A stretch of DNA of 64,000 nt from Rubritepida flocculans DSM 14296 (GCF_000425365.1 NZ_AUDH01000001.1:62001-126000); one strand, 5' to 3'; positions 43,636 through 52,823 are shown, counted from the stretch's first letter. The notes: generated by a model from the letters alone, not told the origin. A program made the numbers and translations.

Positions 43636-45045
43636 TCAGCGGAAGACCGGCACGGCGTCGTCGTCCATCTGCGGCGGCGGGGGCAGCTCGATGGTGACGG
43701 TCGCGGGGTCCACCCCGCTGCCGGGCGCGATGAAATAGGTCACGCTCTCGGGCCAGAAGATCACGATGGCGACGAGCAGGAGCTGCAGCCCGAGCCAGGG
43801 GATGGCGCCGAGGTAGATGTCCTTCGTCAGCACCGCGGGCGGGGCGATGGAGCGCAGGTAGAACAGCGCGAAGCCGAAGGGCGGATGCATGAAGCTGGTC
43901 TGCAGGTTGATGCAGAGCAGCACGCCGAACCAGACGAGATTGATGTCGAGCTTCGCCGCCACGGGGGCGAGCAGCGGCACCACGATGAAGGCGATCTCGA
44001 AGAAGTCGAGGAAGAAGGCCAGCAGGAAGACGAAGACGTTGACGAAGACCAGGAAGCCCGTCTGCCCGCCCGGAAGCTGCGTCAGCAGCCCCTCCACCCA
44101 ATGCGACCCCTCCACGCCCTGGAACACGAGCGAGAAGACGGTGGCGCCGATCAGGATGTAGATCACCATGGCGGTGATGCGCGCGGTGTTGCCCATCGCC
44201 TCGCGCAGCAGGGGCCAGGTGAAGCGCCCGTTCATCGCCGCCAGCAGCACCGCGCCGGCCGCGCCCATCGCCCCCGCCTCGGTCGGCGTGGCGAGGCCGA
44301 GGAAGATGGTGCCGAGCACCAGGAACATCAGCGCCAGCGAGGGCACGATGCCGCGGATCACCCGCCAGTAGAGGCGCCAGTCGCGCCGCATCAGCGCCTC
44401 GGGCGGCAGCGGCGGCACGCGCTGCGGCGCGACGATCGCCACCAGCATGATGAAGGCGAGGAAGAGCAGCACCTGCAGGATGGAGGGGCCGATGGCCCCC
44501 GCATACATGTCCCCCACCGGCACGCCGAGCTGGTCGCCCAGCACGATCAGCACCAGCGCGGGCGGGATGAGCTGCGTGATGGTGCCCGAGGCCGCGATCA
44601 CGCCCGTGGCGATGCGCATGTCGTAGCCGTACTTCATCATGATGGGCAGGCTGATCATGCCCATGGCGATGACCGAGGCGGCGACCGTGCCCGTCACCGC
44701 GCCCAGCACCGCGCCGACGATGATGACGGCATAGGCGAGACCGCCCGGGATCTTGCCGAAGAGCTGGCCCGTGCCCTCCAGCAGATCCTCCGCCAGGCCG
44801 CAGCGCTCCAGGATCGCGCCCATCAGCGTGAAGAAGGGGATGGCGAGCAGCAGGTCGTTGGAGAGGATGCCGAAGATGCGCAGCGGCAGGTTGTAGAGGT
44901 AGGCCGGCGTGAAGAAGCCCAGCTCGATGAACAGGAAGCCGAAGAACAGCCCCACGGCGCAGAGCGAGAAGGCCACCGGAAAGCCCAGCAGCAGGAACAG
45001 CACGACGCCGCCGAACATCAGGGGCGGCATGATCTCCATGCTCAT
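43636..45045 (-). CDS. TRAP transporter large permease (DctM family)
   Basis: A 469-residue membrane protein with the 12-or-more-helix DctM profile: GVVLFLLLGFPVAFSL, AIPFFTLMGAILERCGLAEDLLE, ASGTITQLIPPALVLIVLGDQ, and FMHPPFGFALFYLRSIAP near the C-terminus. It forms the sodium-driven channel for a carboxylate. Ten bases separate it from the small permease. No periplasmic DctP gene is adjacent, so the binding protein must be encoded elsewhere. A C-terminal soluble tail of about 30 residues is longer than usual. Confidence 0.93.
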   Translation of the reverse strand: MSMEIMPPLMFGGVVLFLLLGFPVAFSLCAVGLFFGFLFIELGFFTPAYLYNLPLRIFGILSNDLLLAIPFFTLMGAILERCGLAEDLLEGTGQLFGKIPGGLAYAVIIVGAVLGAVTGTVAASVIAMGMISLPIMMKYGYDMRIATGVIAASGTITQLIPPALVLIVLGDQLGVPVGDMYAGAIGPSILQVLLFLAFIMLVAIVAPQRVPPLPPEALMRRDWRLYWRVIRGIVPSLALMFLVLGTIFLGLATPTEAGAMGAAGAVLLAAMNGRFTWPLLREAMGNTARITAMVIYILIGATVFSLVFQGVEGSHWVEGLLTQLPGGQTGFLVFVNVFVFLLAFFLDFFEIAFIVVPLLAPVAAKLDINLVWFGVLLCINLQTSFMHPPFGFALFYLRSIAPPAVLTKDIYLGAIPWLGLQLLLVAIVIFWPESVTYFIAPGSGVDPATVTIELPPPPQMDDDAVPVFR

Positions 45046-45055
45046 CGGCGCGTCC

Positions 45056-45604
45056 TCACTGCTCGGGCCGCTGGTAGGTGAAGACGCGCCCGGGCGGCAG
45101 CGCCAGGCCGCGCAGCAGGGCGATGCGCTTGATCAGCTCCGACAGCCCCTGCAGCACGATCAGCGAGAAGCCCACCGGCAGCAGCAGCTTCACCGGCCAG
45201 CGCAGCAGCCCCCCTGGCGCGGGCGAGCCCTCGTCGCGCAGGAAGCTCTCCCAGAAGAAGGGCCAGGTCATCCAGGCGAGCAGCGCCATGCCGGGCAGCA
45301 GGAAGGCGATGAAGCCGAACACGTCCATCCACAGCCGCCCGCGCTCGCCGAGCAGGCCGTAGAGGATGTCCACCCGCACATGCTCGTTGCGGAACAGGGT
45401 GTGGCTCGCGCCCAGCATCACCACGGCGGCGAAGAGATACCACTGCACCTCGAGCCAGGCGTTGCTGGAGAAGTTGAACCCGTAGCGCAGCGAGGCGTTC
45501 GCCGCGCTGATCGCGCAGGCGAGCAGGATGCACCAGTCGGCCAGCCGGCCGAAGCGCTCGTTGAGCCAGTCCACGCCCCGGCTGAAGCCCAGCAGAAGCC
45601 CCAT
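45056..45604 (-). CDS. TRAP transporter small permease (DctQ family)
   Basis: A 182-residue protein with four hydrophobic segments and the DctQ motifs ANASLRYGFNFSSNAWLEVQ and HTLFRNEHVRVDILYGLL. It partners the large permease encoded next. The start is placed at ATG 45604 because GGGGAGG lies 8-14 bases upstream. An in-frame GTG at 45655 would add 17 residues of unlike composition. It is divergent from the hydrogenase-like operon. Confidence 0.9.
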   Translation of the reverse strand: MGLLLGFSRGVDWLNERFGRLADWCILLACAISAANASLRYGFNFSSNAWLEVQWYLFAAVVMLGASHTLFRNEHVRVDILYGLLGERGRLWMDVFGFIAFLLPGMALLAWMTWPFFWESFLRDEGSPAPGGLLRWPVKLLLPVGFSLIVLQGLSELIKRIALLRGLALPPGRVFTYQRPEQ

Positions 45605-45748
45605 CGCCACCGCCTCCCCTCGGGAAGAGAGCCGCCCCCGTAAACCATGCGTCACGCTTGTCCAGCCTCGCCAGGGGGCCGGCGGGTGTTAAGCTCGCCC
45701 CATGCGGCGCGGCGAGGGGGATTCGGTGCGGGTGCGGGGGCGGGACGG

Positions 45749-47734
45749 GTGCTGAGCGCGCTCGGCCTTGCGCTCGGGGGGCTGCTCGGGCTCGGGCTCG
45801 CGGGGGCGCTGGGCCTCGCGGCGCGCTGGGCCGCCTTCGGCGCGGCGGCGGCGGCGGCGCTCTTCGCCCTGGCGGGGCTGCTGGGCGGGCCGGCCGTGCT
45901 CGATCTGCCCCTCGGCCCGCCGGGGGCGGCGCTGCGGCTTTCGCTCGATCCGCTCTCCGCCTGGTTCCTGCTGGTGCTGGGCGTGGTGGCGCTGCCGGCG
46001 GCGCTGATGGCGGCGGCGGGCGGCATCGCCGGGCGCGCCGAGGCGGCGGGGTTCCCGCTCTTCCTCGCGGGCATGGCGCTGGCGCTGCTGGCGGGGGATG
46101 TGCTGACGCTGCTGCTGGGCTTCGAGGCCATGTCGCTCGCCTCCTGGGCGCTGGTGGCGGCGCGCCACCCGGCGGGGGCGGGGCGGCGGGCGGCGCGGCT
46201 CTATCTGGGCTTCGCCGCCTTCTCGGGGCTGTGCCTGCTGGGCGGGCTGGCGCTGCTCGCGGCGCCGGGGGCGGGTTTCGCCGCGATCCGCGCCGCGCCG
46301 CCCGAGGGCTGGCGGGCGGCCGCGGCGATGGCGCTGGTGCTGCTGGGCGCCGGCTCCAAGGCGGGGCTGCTGCCCTTCCATCTCTGGCTGCCGCTCGCCC
46401 ATCCGGCGGCCGCCACGCCCGTCTCGGCGCTGATGTCGGGGGCGATGGTGAAGGTGGCGCTCTATGTGCTGGCGCGGGTGCTGTTCGACCTCGCGGGGCC
46501 GGCGCAGCCGGGCTGGTGGGGCGCGCCGCTGATGGCGCTGGGCGCGGCCACCGCGCTGTGGGGCGCGCTGCGGGCGAACACGGAGCGCGACATCAAGGCC
46601 ATCCTGGCCTGCTCCACCCTCGACAATCTGGGCGTGATCGCCCTCGCCCTCGGGCTCGCGCTGCTGTTCCGCGGTGCGGATCTCTCGCCGCTGGCGGCCG
46701 TGGCGCTCTCTGCCGCGCTGCTGCATGCGCTGGCGCACGGGGCCTTCAAGGGGCTGCTCTTCCTCTGCGCCGGGGCGGTGGCCGAGCGCGCCGGCAGCCG
46801 CGACCCCGACCGGCTGGGCGGGCTGATCCACAACATGCCGCTGGTCGCGGGCGCGGCGCTGCTGGGCGCGGCCTCGGCGGCGGCGCTGCCGCCCTTCGCG
46901 GGCTTCGCGGGCGAGTGGCTGCTGCTGCAGGCGCTGCTGCAGGGCTGGCGGCTGGCCGATCTGGCCGCGCAGCTCCTGATCGCCGCGGCGCTGGCGGCGG
47001 CGGCCATGGCGGCGGCGCTGGCGGCGGCGGCGATGCTGCGCCTGATCGGCCTCGTCTTCCTCGGCCGGCCGCGCACGCCGCGCGCCGCGGGGGCCGGGGA
47101 CGCGGCGGGGCTGGCGCGTGTGGCCCTGCTGCTCGCCGCCCTGTTCTGCGCGGCCGCGGCGCTGCTGGCGGGGCCGCTCCTCGGCCTCGCGGACGGGGCG
47201 GTGGCGGCGCTGCTGGGCGGGGCGGCGGGCGCGCCGGTCCATGGCCTCTCCCTGAGCCTGGGCGAGGCGGGCGCGCGCTATGCGCCGGCCGCCGTGCTGG
47301 GCGCGCTGCTGCTGCTGGCGGCGCTGCTGTGGCGGGCGGTGCGGCGCGCGGGCGCGCCGGCGGCGCAGCGCGGCCCCGCCTGGGATTGCGGCTTCCAGCC
47401 CCCGCCCGCGCATCTGCCCTTCGGCGACCCGCTGACCCAGCCCAGCGCGGCCGGCGCCGCCCAGCCGCTGCGGCGCGCGCTGGGCCCGCTGGCGCTGGCG
47501 CTGCGCGAGGCGCAGAGCCCGGCCGCGCCGGGGGCGGCGGCGCCCGCGCGGCTGCAGGTGGCGGCGCGGGACAGGGGATTCGGGGCGCTGCTGGCGCCGC
47601 TCGCCCGCGCACGGCGTCGCGCGGGGCATGAGGCCGAGCGCCTGCGCAACCTGCCGCTCGGCGCCTGCCTCGCGCTGGCCTTCGGCACGCTGGTCGGGCT
47701 GCTCGCCCTTCTGGCGGGGCTGGGGCGGCCATGA
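45749..47734 (+). CDS. hyfB: Antiporter-like membrane subunit of a hydrogenase/complex-I-related complex (HyfB/HycC-like)
   Basis: About 661 residues, of which the first 480 form the Mrp-antiporter/NuoL-M-N fold. Ion-path residues are visible: the glutamate in LLLGFEAMSLASWAL, the lysine in GSKAGLLPFHLWLPLAHP and the lysine in HGAFKGLLFL. The C-terminal third (AWDCGFQPPPA onward) matches the extension of HyfB/HycC proteins. The start is uncertain: GTG 45749 begins the first membrane helix, whereas ATG 45647 would add 34 residues of non-membrane composition. First gene of a six-gene operon with 1-4 base overlaps, divergent from the TRAP genes. Confidence 0.87.
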   Translation: MLSALGLALGGLLGLGLAGALGLAARWAAFGAAAAAALFALAGLLGGPAVLDLPLGPPGAALRLSLDPLSAWFLLVLGVVALPAALMAAAGGIAGRAEAAGFPLFLAGMALALLAGDVLTLLLGFEAMSLASWALVAARHPAGAGRRAARLYLGFAAFSGLCLLGGLALLAAPGAGFAAIRAAPPEGWRAAAAMALVLLGAGSKAGLLPFHLWLPLAHPAAATPVSALMSGAMVKVALYVLARVLFDLAGPAQPGWWGAPLMALGAATALWGALRANTERDIKAILACSTLDNLGVIALALGLALLFRGADLSPLAAVALSAALLHALAHGAFKGLLFLCAGAVAERAGSRDPDRLGGLIHNMPLVAGAALLGAASAAALPPFAGFAGEWLLLQALLQGWRLADLAAQLLIAAALAAAAMAAALAAAAMLRLIGLVFLGRPRTPRAAGAGDAAGLARVALLLAALFCAAAALLAGPLLGLADGAVAALLGGAAGAPVHGLSLSLGEAGARYAPAAVLGALLLLAALLWRAVRRAGAPAAQRGPAWDCGFQPPPAHLPFGDPLTQPSAAGAAQPLRRALGPLALALREAQSPAAPGAAAPARLQVAARDRGFGALLAPLARARRRAGHEAERLRNLPLGACLALAFGTLVGLLALLAGLGRP

Positions 47735-48693
47735 TGGCCCTGCTCGGCGCGCTGCTGACGCAGCTTCTGCACGGCGCGCTGCTGCTGGCCGCCGCGCCGC
47801 TGCTGCTCGGCCTCACGCGCACGGCGAAGGCCCGGCTGATGGGCCGGCGCGGCCCGCCCCTGCTGCAGCCCTGGCGCGACGCGCTGCGCCTGCTGCGCAA
47901 GCGCCCCATCCTGGCCGAGCACGCGAGCGTCGCGACGCGCGCGGCGCCCTATCTCGCCCTTTCGGCCACGCTGCTGGCCGGGCTGCTGGTGCCGGGCTTC
48001 GCGCAGGGCATGATCCTGGCGCCCTTCGCCGATCTGCTGCTCATCGCCGGGCTGCTCGGGCTCGCGCGGGCCGCGCTGGTGCTGGCCGGGCTGGATGCGG
48101 GCACCGCCTTCGGCGGGCTGGGCGCGGGGCGCGAGACCGCCTTCGCCGCCTTCGCCGAACCGGCGCTGCTCGTCTCCGTTCTGGTGCTCGCGCTGCTCGC
48201 GGGCAGCGCGAACCTGGACGCCATCGCCGCCCTGTTCCGCGAGGGCGGGCAGGGGCTGCGCGTCTCGCTGCTCTTCGCCGCGCTCGCGCTCTGCGCCGTC
48301 GCGCTCGCGGAGAACGCGCGGGTGCCGGTGGACAACCCGGCGACGCATCTCGAGCTGACCATGGTGCATGAGGCCATGCTGCTCGAGGCCTCCGGCCGCC
48401 ACCTCGCGCTGTGGGAGGCGCAGGCGGCGCTCAAGCTCGCGGTCTGGCTCGCTCTGCTGGCGGCGGTGTTCCTGCCATTCGGCATGGCGCCGGCGGGCGC
48501 GGGGCCGCTCTCCTGGCTGATCGGCGCGGCGCTGTGGGGGGCGAAGCTGGCGGGGCTGGCCTTCGCGCTCGCGGCGTTCGAGAGCGCCATCGCCAAGATG
48601 CGCGTCTTCCGCGTGCCGGAGTTCCTGGGGGCGGCGCTGCTGCTGGCGCTGCTCGCGGCGGCGCTGCTCTTCGTCTCCACGGGGCTCGCGTGA
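47731..48693 (+). CDS. hyfC: NuoH-like membrane subunit (HyfC/HycD-like)
   Basis: A 320-residue membrane protein of the NuoH/HycD family, which anchors the peripheral arm and starts proton translocation. The diagnostic loop VPVDNPATHLELTMVHEAM (about 200-218) with its conserved acidic residues is present, as is LMGRRGPPLLQPWRD near the N-terminus. The start ATG 47731 overlaps the previous stop, and the stop overlaps the next gene by one base (TGATG). Confidence 0.93.
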   Translation: MMALLGALLTQLLHGALLLAAAPLLLGLTRTAKARLMGRRGPPLLQPWRDALRLLRKRPILAEHASVATRAAPYLALSATLLAGLLVPGFAQGMILAPFADLLLIAGLLGLARAALVLAGLDAGTAFGGLGAGRETAFAAFAEPALLVSVLVLALLAGSANLDAIAALFREGGQGLRVSLLFAALALCAVALAENARVPVDNPATHLELTMVHEAMLLEASGRHLALWEAQAALKLAVWLALLAAVFLPFGMAPAGAGPLSWLIGAALWGAKLAGLAFALAAFESAIAKMRVFRVPEFLGAALLLALLAAALLFVSTGLA

Positions 48694-49361
48694 TGGGGCT
48701 GGGCGAGATCGGCTACGACGTAGCGCATCTGCTGGGCGGGGCGATGCTGCTCGTCTCCTTCGTGCTGCTGGCGCAGCGCCGGCTGGAGGCGGTGACGGGC
48801 GCGCTGGCGCTGCAGGGCGTGCTGCTGGCGCTGGCCGCCGCCTGGCAGGGGCATGTGCAGGGGGCGGGGCAGCTTCTCCTCACCGCGGGCATCGCGCTGG
48901 CGGCGAAGGGGCTCGGCATCCCGCTGGTGCTGCGGCGCATGGCCGCGGCGCTGCCGCCCGCGCAGCGCGCGGATGCGCCGGGGCCGCTCGCGCCCGTCAT
49001 GCTGGGCGCGGCGGGGCTGGTGGCGCTCGCCTTCCTCGTCGCGGTGCCGGCGACGCGCGGCGCGCCGGTGCTGGCGCGGGTGGACATCGCCATCGCGCTG
49101 GCCATCCTGCTTCTGGGCGCGCTGATGATGGCGACGCGCCGCGGCGCGCTCGCGCAGGTGGCGGGGCTGCTGACCATGGAGAACGGGCTGATCCTCGCCG
49201 CCGTCGGCGTGGCCGGGATGCCGCTCGTGGTGGAGCTCTCCACCGCCGGGCTGGTGCTGGTGGTGGCCGTCATCGCCGGCGTCTTCGCCCGGCAGCTCGG
49301 CGAACGCTTCGGCGCGCAGGACACGGCGCTGCTCGACCGCCACCGCGGAGAGCGGCGATGA
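48693..49361 (+). CDS. hyfE: Small membrane subunit of the hydrogenase-related complex (HyfE-like)
   Basis: A 222-residue protein with about six membrane helices. The C-terminal half (ARVDIAIALAILLLGALMMATRR, then LLTMENGLILAA) resembles NuoK/HyfE. These subunits carry membrane glutamates that relay protons; one lies in TMENGL. ATG 48693 is taken as start (TGATG overlap); GTG 48690 is adjacent and in frame. Confidence 0.88.
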   Translation: MGLGEIGYDVAHLLGGAMLLVSFVLLAQRRLEAVTGALALQGVLLALAAAWQGHVQGAGQLLLTAGIALAAKGLGIPLVLRRMAAALPPAQRADAPGPLAPVMLGAAGLVALAFLVAVPATRGAPVLARVDIAIALAILLLGALMMATRRGALAQVAGLLTMENGLILAAVGVAGMPLVVELSTAGLVLVVAVIAGVFARQLGERFGAQDTALLDRHRGERR

Positions 49362-50779
49362 GCCCGGCGGGCGCGCTGGTGCTGCTGCACCTGCTGGGCG
49401 CAGGGCTGCTGGCCGCCTGGCCGGCGCGCGCGGCGCTGCTGAACCTGCTGCTGTGCGGCGCGGCGCTGGTTCCGGCGGCGCTGCTGCTCTCCGCGCCCGG
49501 CGGCGAGGGCTGGCTGCGGGCGGATGCGCTGAACGCGCCCTTCGTGATGCTGTCGGCCATCGTCGGCTTCGGCACCGCCCTCTTCTCGCTCGAGGATGTG
49601 CGCGGCGAGGGCTTCGACGGGCGGCGGCTGCGCTCCTACCACGCCGCCTTCCAGGGCTTCCTGGCGGCGAACCATGTGGCGCTGCTGTCGGACAATCTGG
49701 GGATCCTCTGGGTGGCCATCGAGGCGGGCACGCTCGCCTCGGTGGTGATGGTGGGGGTGCACCGCACCCCCGCGGCCATCGAGGCGGCGTGGAAGTTCTT
49801 CGTGCTCTGCGGCTTCGGCATCGCGCTGGCGCTGTTCGGCATCATCGTGCTGGCGCTGGCCGGCGCGCCGCATCTGCCCGGGGGCGAGGCGCGGCTCTCG
49901 GCGGCGGCGCTGCGCGAGGTGGCGGCGCGCATGGACCCCGCGCTGCTCAACCTGGCCTTCGTCTTCCTGCTGGTGGGCTTCGGCACCAAGGCGGGCCTCG
50001 TGCCGCTGCATTCCTGGCTGCCCGACGCGCATGCGGAGGGGCCCACGCCCATCGCCGCCGTGCTCTCGGGGCTGCTGCTGAACGCGGCCATGCTCGCCAT
50101 CCTGCGCGGGCAGGGCATCGTGGCGGCGAATGGCGAGGCGCTCTCGCCCGGCGGATTCCTGCTGGCCATGGGCCTCGCCTCGCTGCTGCTCGCGGGCGTG
50201 ACGCTGTGGCGGCGGCGCGACGCGAAGCGGCTGCTGGGCTGGAGCAGCATCGAGCACATGGGGCTCGCCGCCATCGCCTTCGGCCTGGGCGGGCCGGCGG
50301 GCAATGCGGCGGGGCTTCTGCACCTCTGGGGCCATGCGCTGCTCAAGAGCGCGGCCTTCTTCGCCATCGGCCGCGCCGCCCGGCTGAAGGGGGATCAGCG
50401 CATGGACGCCATCGGCGGGCTCGCGCGCAGCCACCCGCCGCTGGGCTGGGGGCTGGTGCTGGCCATGGCCGGGCTGGCGGGGCTGCCGCCCTTCAGCCTC
50501 TTCGTCTCGGAATGGTGGCTGGCGGGGGCGGCGGCGCGGACGGCGCCCTGGGTGCTGGCGCTGCTGCTGCCGGGGCTGCTGGTGGCGGGGCTCGCCCTGC
50601 TGCACGCCATGCAGCGCCTCTGCCTCGGCCCCCCCACGCCGGACGCCGCGCCGGGCCCCGCCGGGCTTTCCGCGCTGCTGCCGCTGTGGACGAACCTGCT
50701 GCTGGCGCTGCTCATCGCGCTGGCGCTGCCCGCGCCGCTGGCCGCGCTGCTGCGCGAGGGCGCGGGGCTGCTGCCATGA
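49358..50779 (+). CDS. hyfF: Second antiporter-like membrane subunit (HyfF-like)
   Basis: A 473-residue protein of the NuoL/M/N antiporter fold. Conserved charged residues are present: the glutamate in LGILWVAIEAGTLAS, the lysine in GFGTKAGLVPLHSWLPDAHA and the lysine in HLWGHALLKSAAFF. It probably adds a second ion channel to the complex, as HyfF does in E. coli hydrogenase 4. Overlaps of 4 bases with both neighbours. Confidence 0.92.
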   Translation: MSPAGALVLLHLLGAGLLAAWPARAALLNLLLCGAALVPAALLLSAPGGEGWLRADALNAPFVMLSAIVGFGTALFSLEDVRGEGFDGRRLRSYHAAFQGFLAANHVALLSDNLGILWVAIEAGTLASVVMVGVHRTPAAIEAAWKFFVLCGFGIALALFGIIVLALAGAPHLPGGEARLSAAALREVAARMDPALLNLAFVFLLVGFGTKAGLVPLHSWLPDAHAEGPTPIAAVLSGLLLNAAMLAILRGQGIVAANGEALSPGGFLLAMGLASLLLAGVTLWRRRDAKRLLGWSSIEHMGLAAIAFGLGGPAGNAAGLLHLWGHALLKSAAFFAIGRAARLKGDQRMDAIGGLARSHPPLGWGLVLAMAGLAGLPPFSLFVSEWWLAGAAARTAPWVLALLLPGLLVAGLALLHAMQRLCLGPPTPDAAPGPAGLSALLPLWTNLLLALLIALALPAPLAALLREGAGLLP

Positions 50780-52260
50780 CCGCCGCGGCGCTTCTCACGA
50801 CGGGCGCCCCCACCGCCTGCGCGCCCTGGCCGCGCGTGGTGCTGGACCGCGCCGCCTGGATCGCGCTGCGCGACGCGCCGGGGCTCGATCTTCTCGCGCT
50901 CTGGGGCGCGCCGGGCTTCGCGCATGCGGCCTTCCTGGACCGTGCGGCGCTGCGCGTGGTGCTCGCCTCGCTGCCCGCGCCGGAGGGGCGCTTCCCCGCC
51001 CTCTCGCCCGGGCGGCCCGGCGCGGTGCTCTTCGAGCGCGCGCTGCACGATCTCTGGCGCCTGACGCCCGAGGAGGCGGTGGATGCGCGGCCCTTCCTGG
51101 ATCACGGGCGCTGGCCGCTGGCGGGGCCGCTCTCCGCCCGCCCCGCGCCGCAGGCGCCCGAGGCGCCGCCCATGGCCTTCCTGCCCGCCGAGGGCGAGGG
51201 CGTGCACCAGATCCCCGTCGGGCCCATCCATGCCGGGATCATCGAGCCCGGGCATTTCCGCTTCCATGTGCAGGGCGAGACGATCGTGCGGCTGGAGGCG
51301 CGGCTCGGCTACACGCACAAGGGCACGCTCTCGCTGATGCTCGGCAAATCGCCGCGCGCGGCGGCGCGCTTCGCCGCGCGGCTTTCGGGCGATTCCACAG
51401 TGGCCCATTCGCTGGCCTTCGCCCGCGCGGCCGAGGCGGCGGCCGGCGTGCCCGCGCCGCCGCGCGCCGCGGCCATCCGCGCCGCCATGCTGGAGCTGGA
51501 GCGGCTGCACAACCACCTCAACGACCTCGGCTTCATCGCCAATGACGCGGCCTTCGCGGCGCTGCACGCGGAATGCGGCTGGCTGCGCGAGGGGCTGCTG
51601 CGCGCCCAGCACGCCGCCTTCGGCCATCGGCTGATGATGGACCGCGTGCTGCCCGGCGGGGTGGCGCAGGATCTCGACGCCGCGGGCGTCGCGGCGCTGC
51701 GCGGGGCGCTGGCGCGCATCGCCGCCGCCCTGCCCGGGCTTCTGCGCATCTACGAGAGCCACGCGAGCCTGCAGGACCGCATGGTGGGCACCGGCGTCAT
51801 CCCGCCCGCGCTGCGCGACGCCTTCGCCCCCGGCGGCGTGGTGGGGCGCGCCGCGGGCCGGGCCTTCGACGCGCGGGTGCTGAACGGCGAGATGGCGGCC
51901 GAGGCGATGCCGCTGCACGCCGCCGGCGACGTGGACGCGCGCTGGCGTCAGCGCCACGCCGAGGCCGGCATCGCCATCGCCCGCGCCGAGGCGCTGCTCG
52001 CCGCCCTGCCCGAGGGGCCGCTCGCCCTGCCCCTGCCCGCGCAGGGCGGCGAGGGCGTGGCGCTGGTGGAGGGGTTCCGCGGCGAGTGCCTCGCCTGGGT
52101 GATGCTGGACGATGGCGGGCTGATCGAGGCGCTCTACCTGCGCGACCCGTCCTGGCTGCACTGGCCGCTGCTGGAGGCCGCGGCGATCGGCAACATCGTC
52201 GCGGACTTTCCGCTCATCAACAAGAGCGTCAACGGCAGCTACAGCGGGGTGGATCTCTGA
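50776..52260 (+). CDS. hyfG: Fused NuoC-NuoD-like large subunit without [NiFe] ligands (HyfG/HycE-like, Ehr type)
   Basis: A 494-residue fusion: residues 15-120 resemble the NuoC/30-kDa domain and 140-494 the NuoD/hydrogenase large subunit (GPIHAGIIEPGHFRF, RLGYTHKGTLSLM). In group-4 hydrogenases the active site is held by a CxxC near the SGDST region and a second CxxC near the C-terminus. Here the first site reads RLSGDSTVAH (202-211) and the second RDPSWLHW (456-463), with no cysteines. The whole protein has only C15, C267 and C438, so it cannot bind the NiFe centre. The rest of the fold is well conserved, which indicates a working protein of the energy-converting-hydrogenase-related (Ehr) class. 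Confidence 0.9.
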   Translation: MTAAALLTTGAPTACAPWPRVVLDRAAWIALRDAPGLDLLALWGAPGFAHAAFLDRAALRVVLASLPAPEGRFPALSPGRPGAVLFERALHDLWRLTPEEAVDARPFLDHGRWPLAGPLSARPAPQAPEAPPMAFLPAEGEGVHQIPVGPIHAGIIEPGHFRFHVQGETIVRLEARLGYTHKGTLSLMLGKSPRAAARFAARLSGDSTVAHSLAFARAAEAAAGVPAPPRAAAIRAAMLELERLHNHLNDLGFIANDAAFAALHAECGWLREGLLRAQHAAFGHRLMMDRVLPGGVAQDLDAAGVAALRGALARIAAALPGLLRIYESHASLQDRMVGTGVIPPALRDAFAPGGVVGRAAGRAFDARVLNGEMAAEAMPLHAAGDVDARWRQRHAEAGIAIARAEALLAALPEGPLALPLPAQGGEGVALVEGFRGECLAWVMLDDGGLIEALYLRDPSWLHWPLLEAAAIGNIVADFPLINKSVNGSYSGVDL

Positions 52261-52781
52261 TGCTCTGGCCGAAGCTCGCGCGCAACCTGCTCTCCCGGCC
52301 GCGCACCGACCCGCCGGTGACGCCGCGCCCCGAGGTGGTGGCGGCGCTGCGCGACAGGCTGGCCGAGGCGGGGCAGCGCCGGCTCGGCCGTTCCCTCGCC
52401 ATCCGGCACGTGGATGCGGGAAGCTGCAACGGCTGCGAGCTGGAGTGCCATGCGCTCGGCAATGTGGCGCATGACCTGGAGCGCTACGGGCTGCGCTTCG
52501 TCGCCTCGCCGCGCCATGCGGATGTGCTGCTGGTGACGGGCCCGCTGACGCGCAACATGGCCGAGGCGCTGCTGCGCTGCCGCGCCGCCACGCCCGAGCC
52601 CGCCTGGATCGTCGCCGCCGGGGACTGCGCGGTGGATGGCGGGGTGTTCAAGGGCAGCTACGCCGTGCTGGGCGGGGTGGAGGAGGCGATCATGCCCGAC
52701 CTCGTGATCCCCGGCTGCCCGCCCACGCCGACGCACATCCTGGAAGGGCTGGTGGCGCTGCTGGAGGCCAACGCGGGCTGA
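52260..52781 (+). CDS. hyfI: NuoB-like Fe-S small subunit (HyfI/HycG-like)
   Basis: A 173-residue protein with the N2-type [4Fe-4S] ligand set intact: CNGC (C56, C59), GDC (C123) and PGCPP (C153), with the family segments ADVLLVTGPLTRNM and AAGDCAVDGG. It should carry the proximal cluster beside the large subunit. The retained cluster next to a large subunit with no metal site points to quinone- or other redox-linked chemistry rather than H2. ATG 52260 overlaps the previous stop. Last gene of the operon; no 2x[4Fe-4S] ferredoxin-type subunit gene follows. Confidence 0.92.
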   Translation: MLWPKLARNLLSRPRTDPPVTPRPEVVAALRDRLAEAGQRRLGRSLAIRHVDAGSCNGCELECHALGNVAHDLERYGLRFVASPRHADVLLVTGPLTRNMAEALLRCRAATPEPAWIVAAGDCAVDGGVFKGSYAVLGGVEEAIMPDLVIPGCPPTPTHILEGLVALLEANAG

Positions 52782-52823
52782 GCGGCGGCCGGCCGGCCCC
52801 TTCCTGATGCCAGCGGCTGCCGG

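Noticed and set aside
45647-45748. Extending the hyfB-like gene upstream to ATG 45647
   Set aside because: The added 34 residues are Arg/Gly-rich and unlike a first membrane helix; the upstream ATG also overlaps the divergent TRAP leader.
50776-52781. A functional [NiFe] hydrogenase or formate hydrogenlyase
   Set aside because: The large subunit has no CxxC metal ligands and no maturation or formate dehydrogenase genes are in the window.
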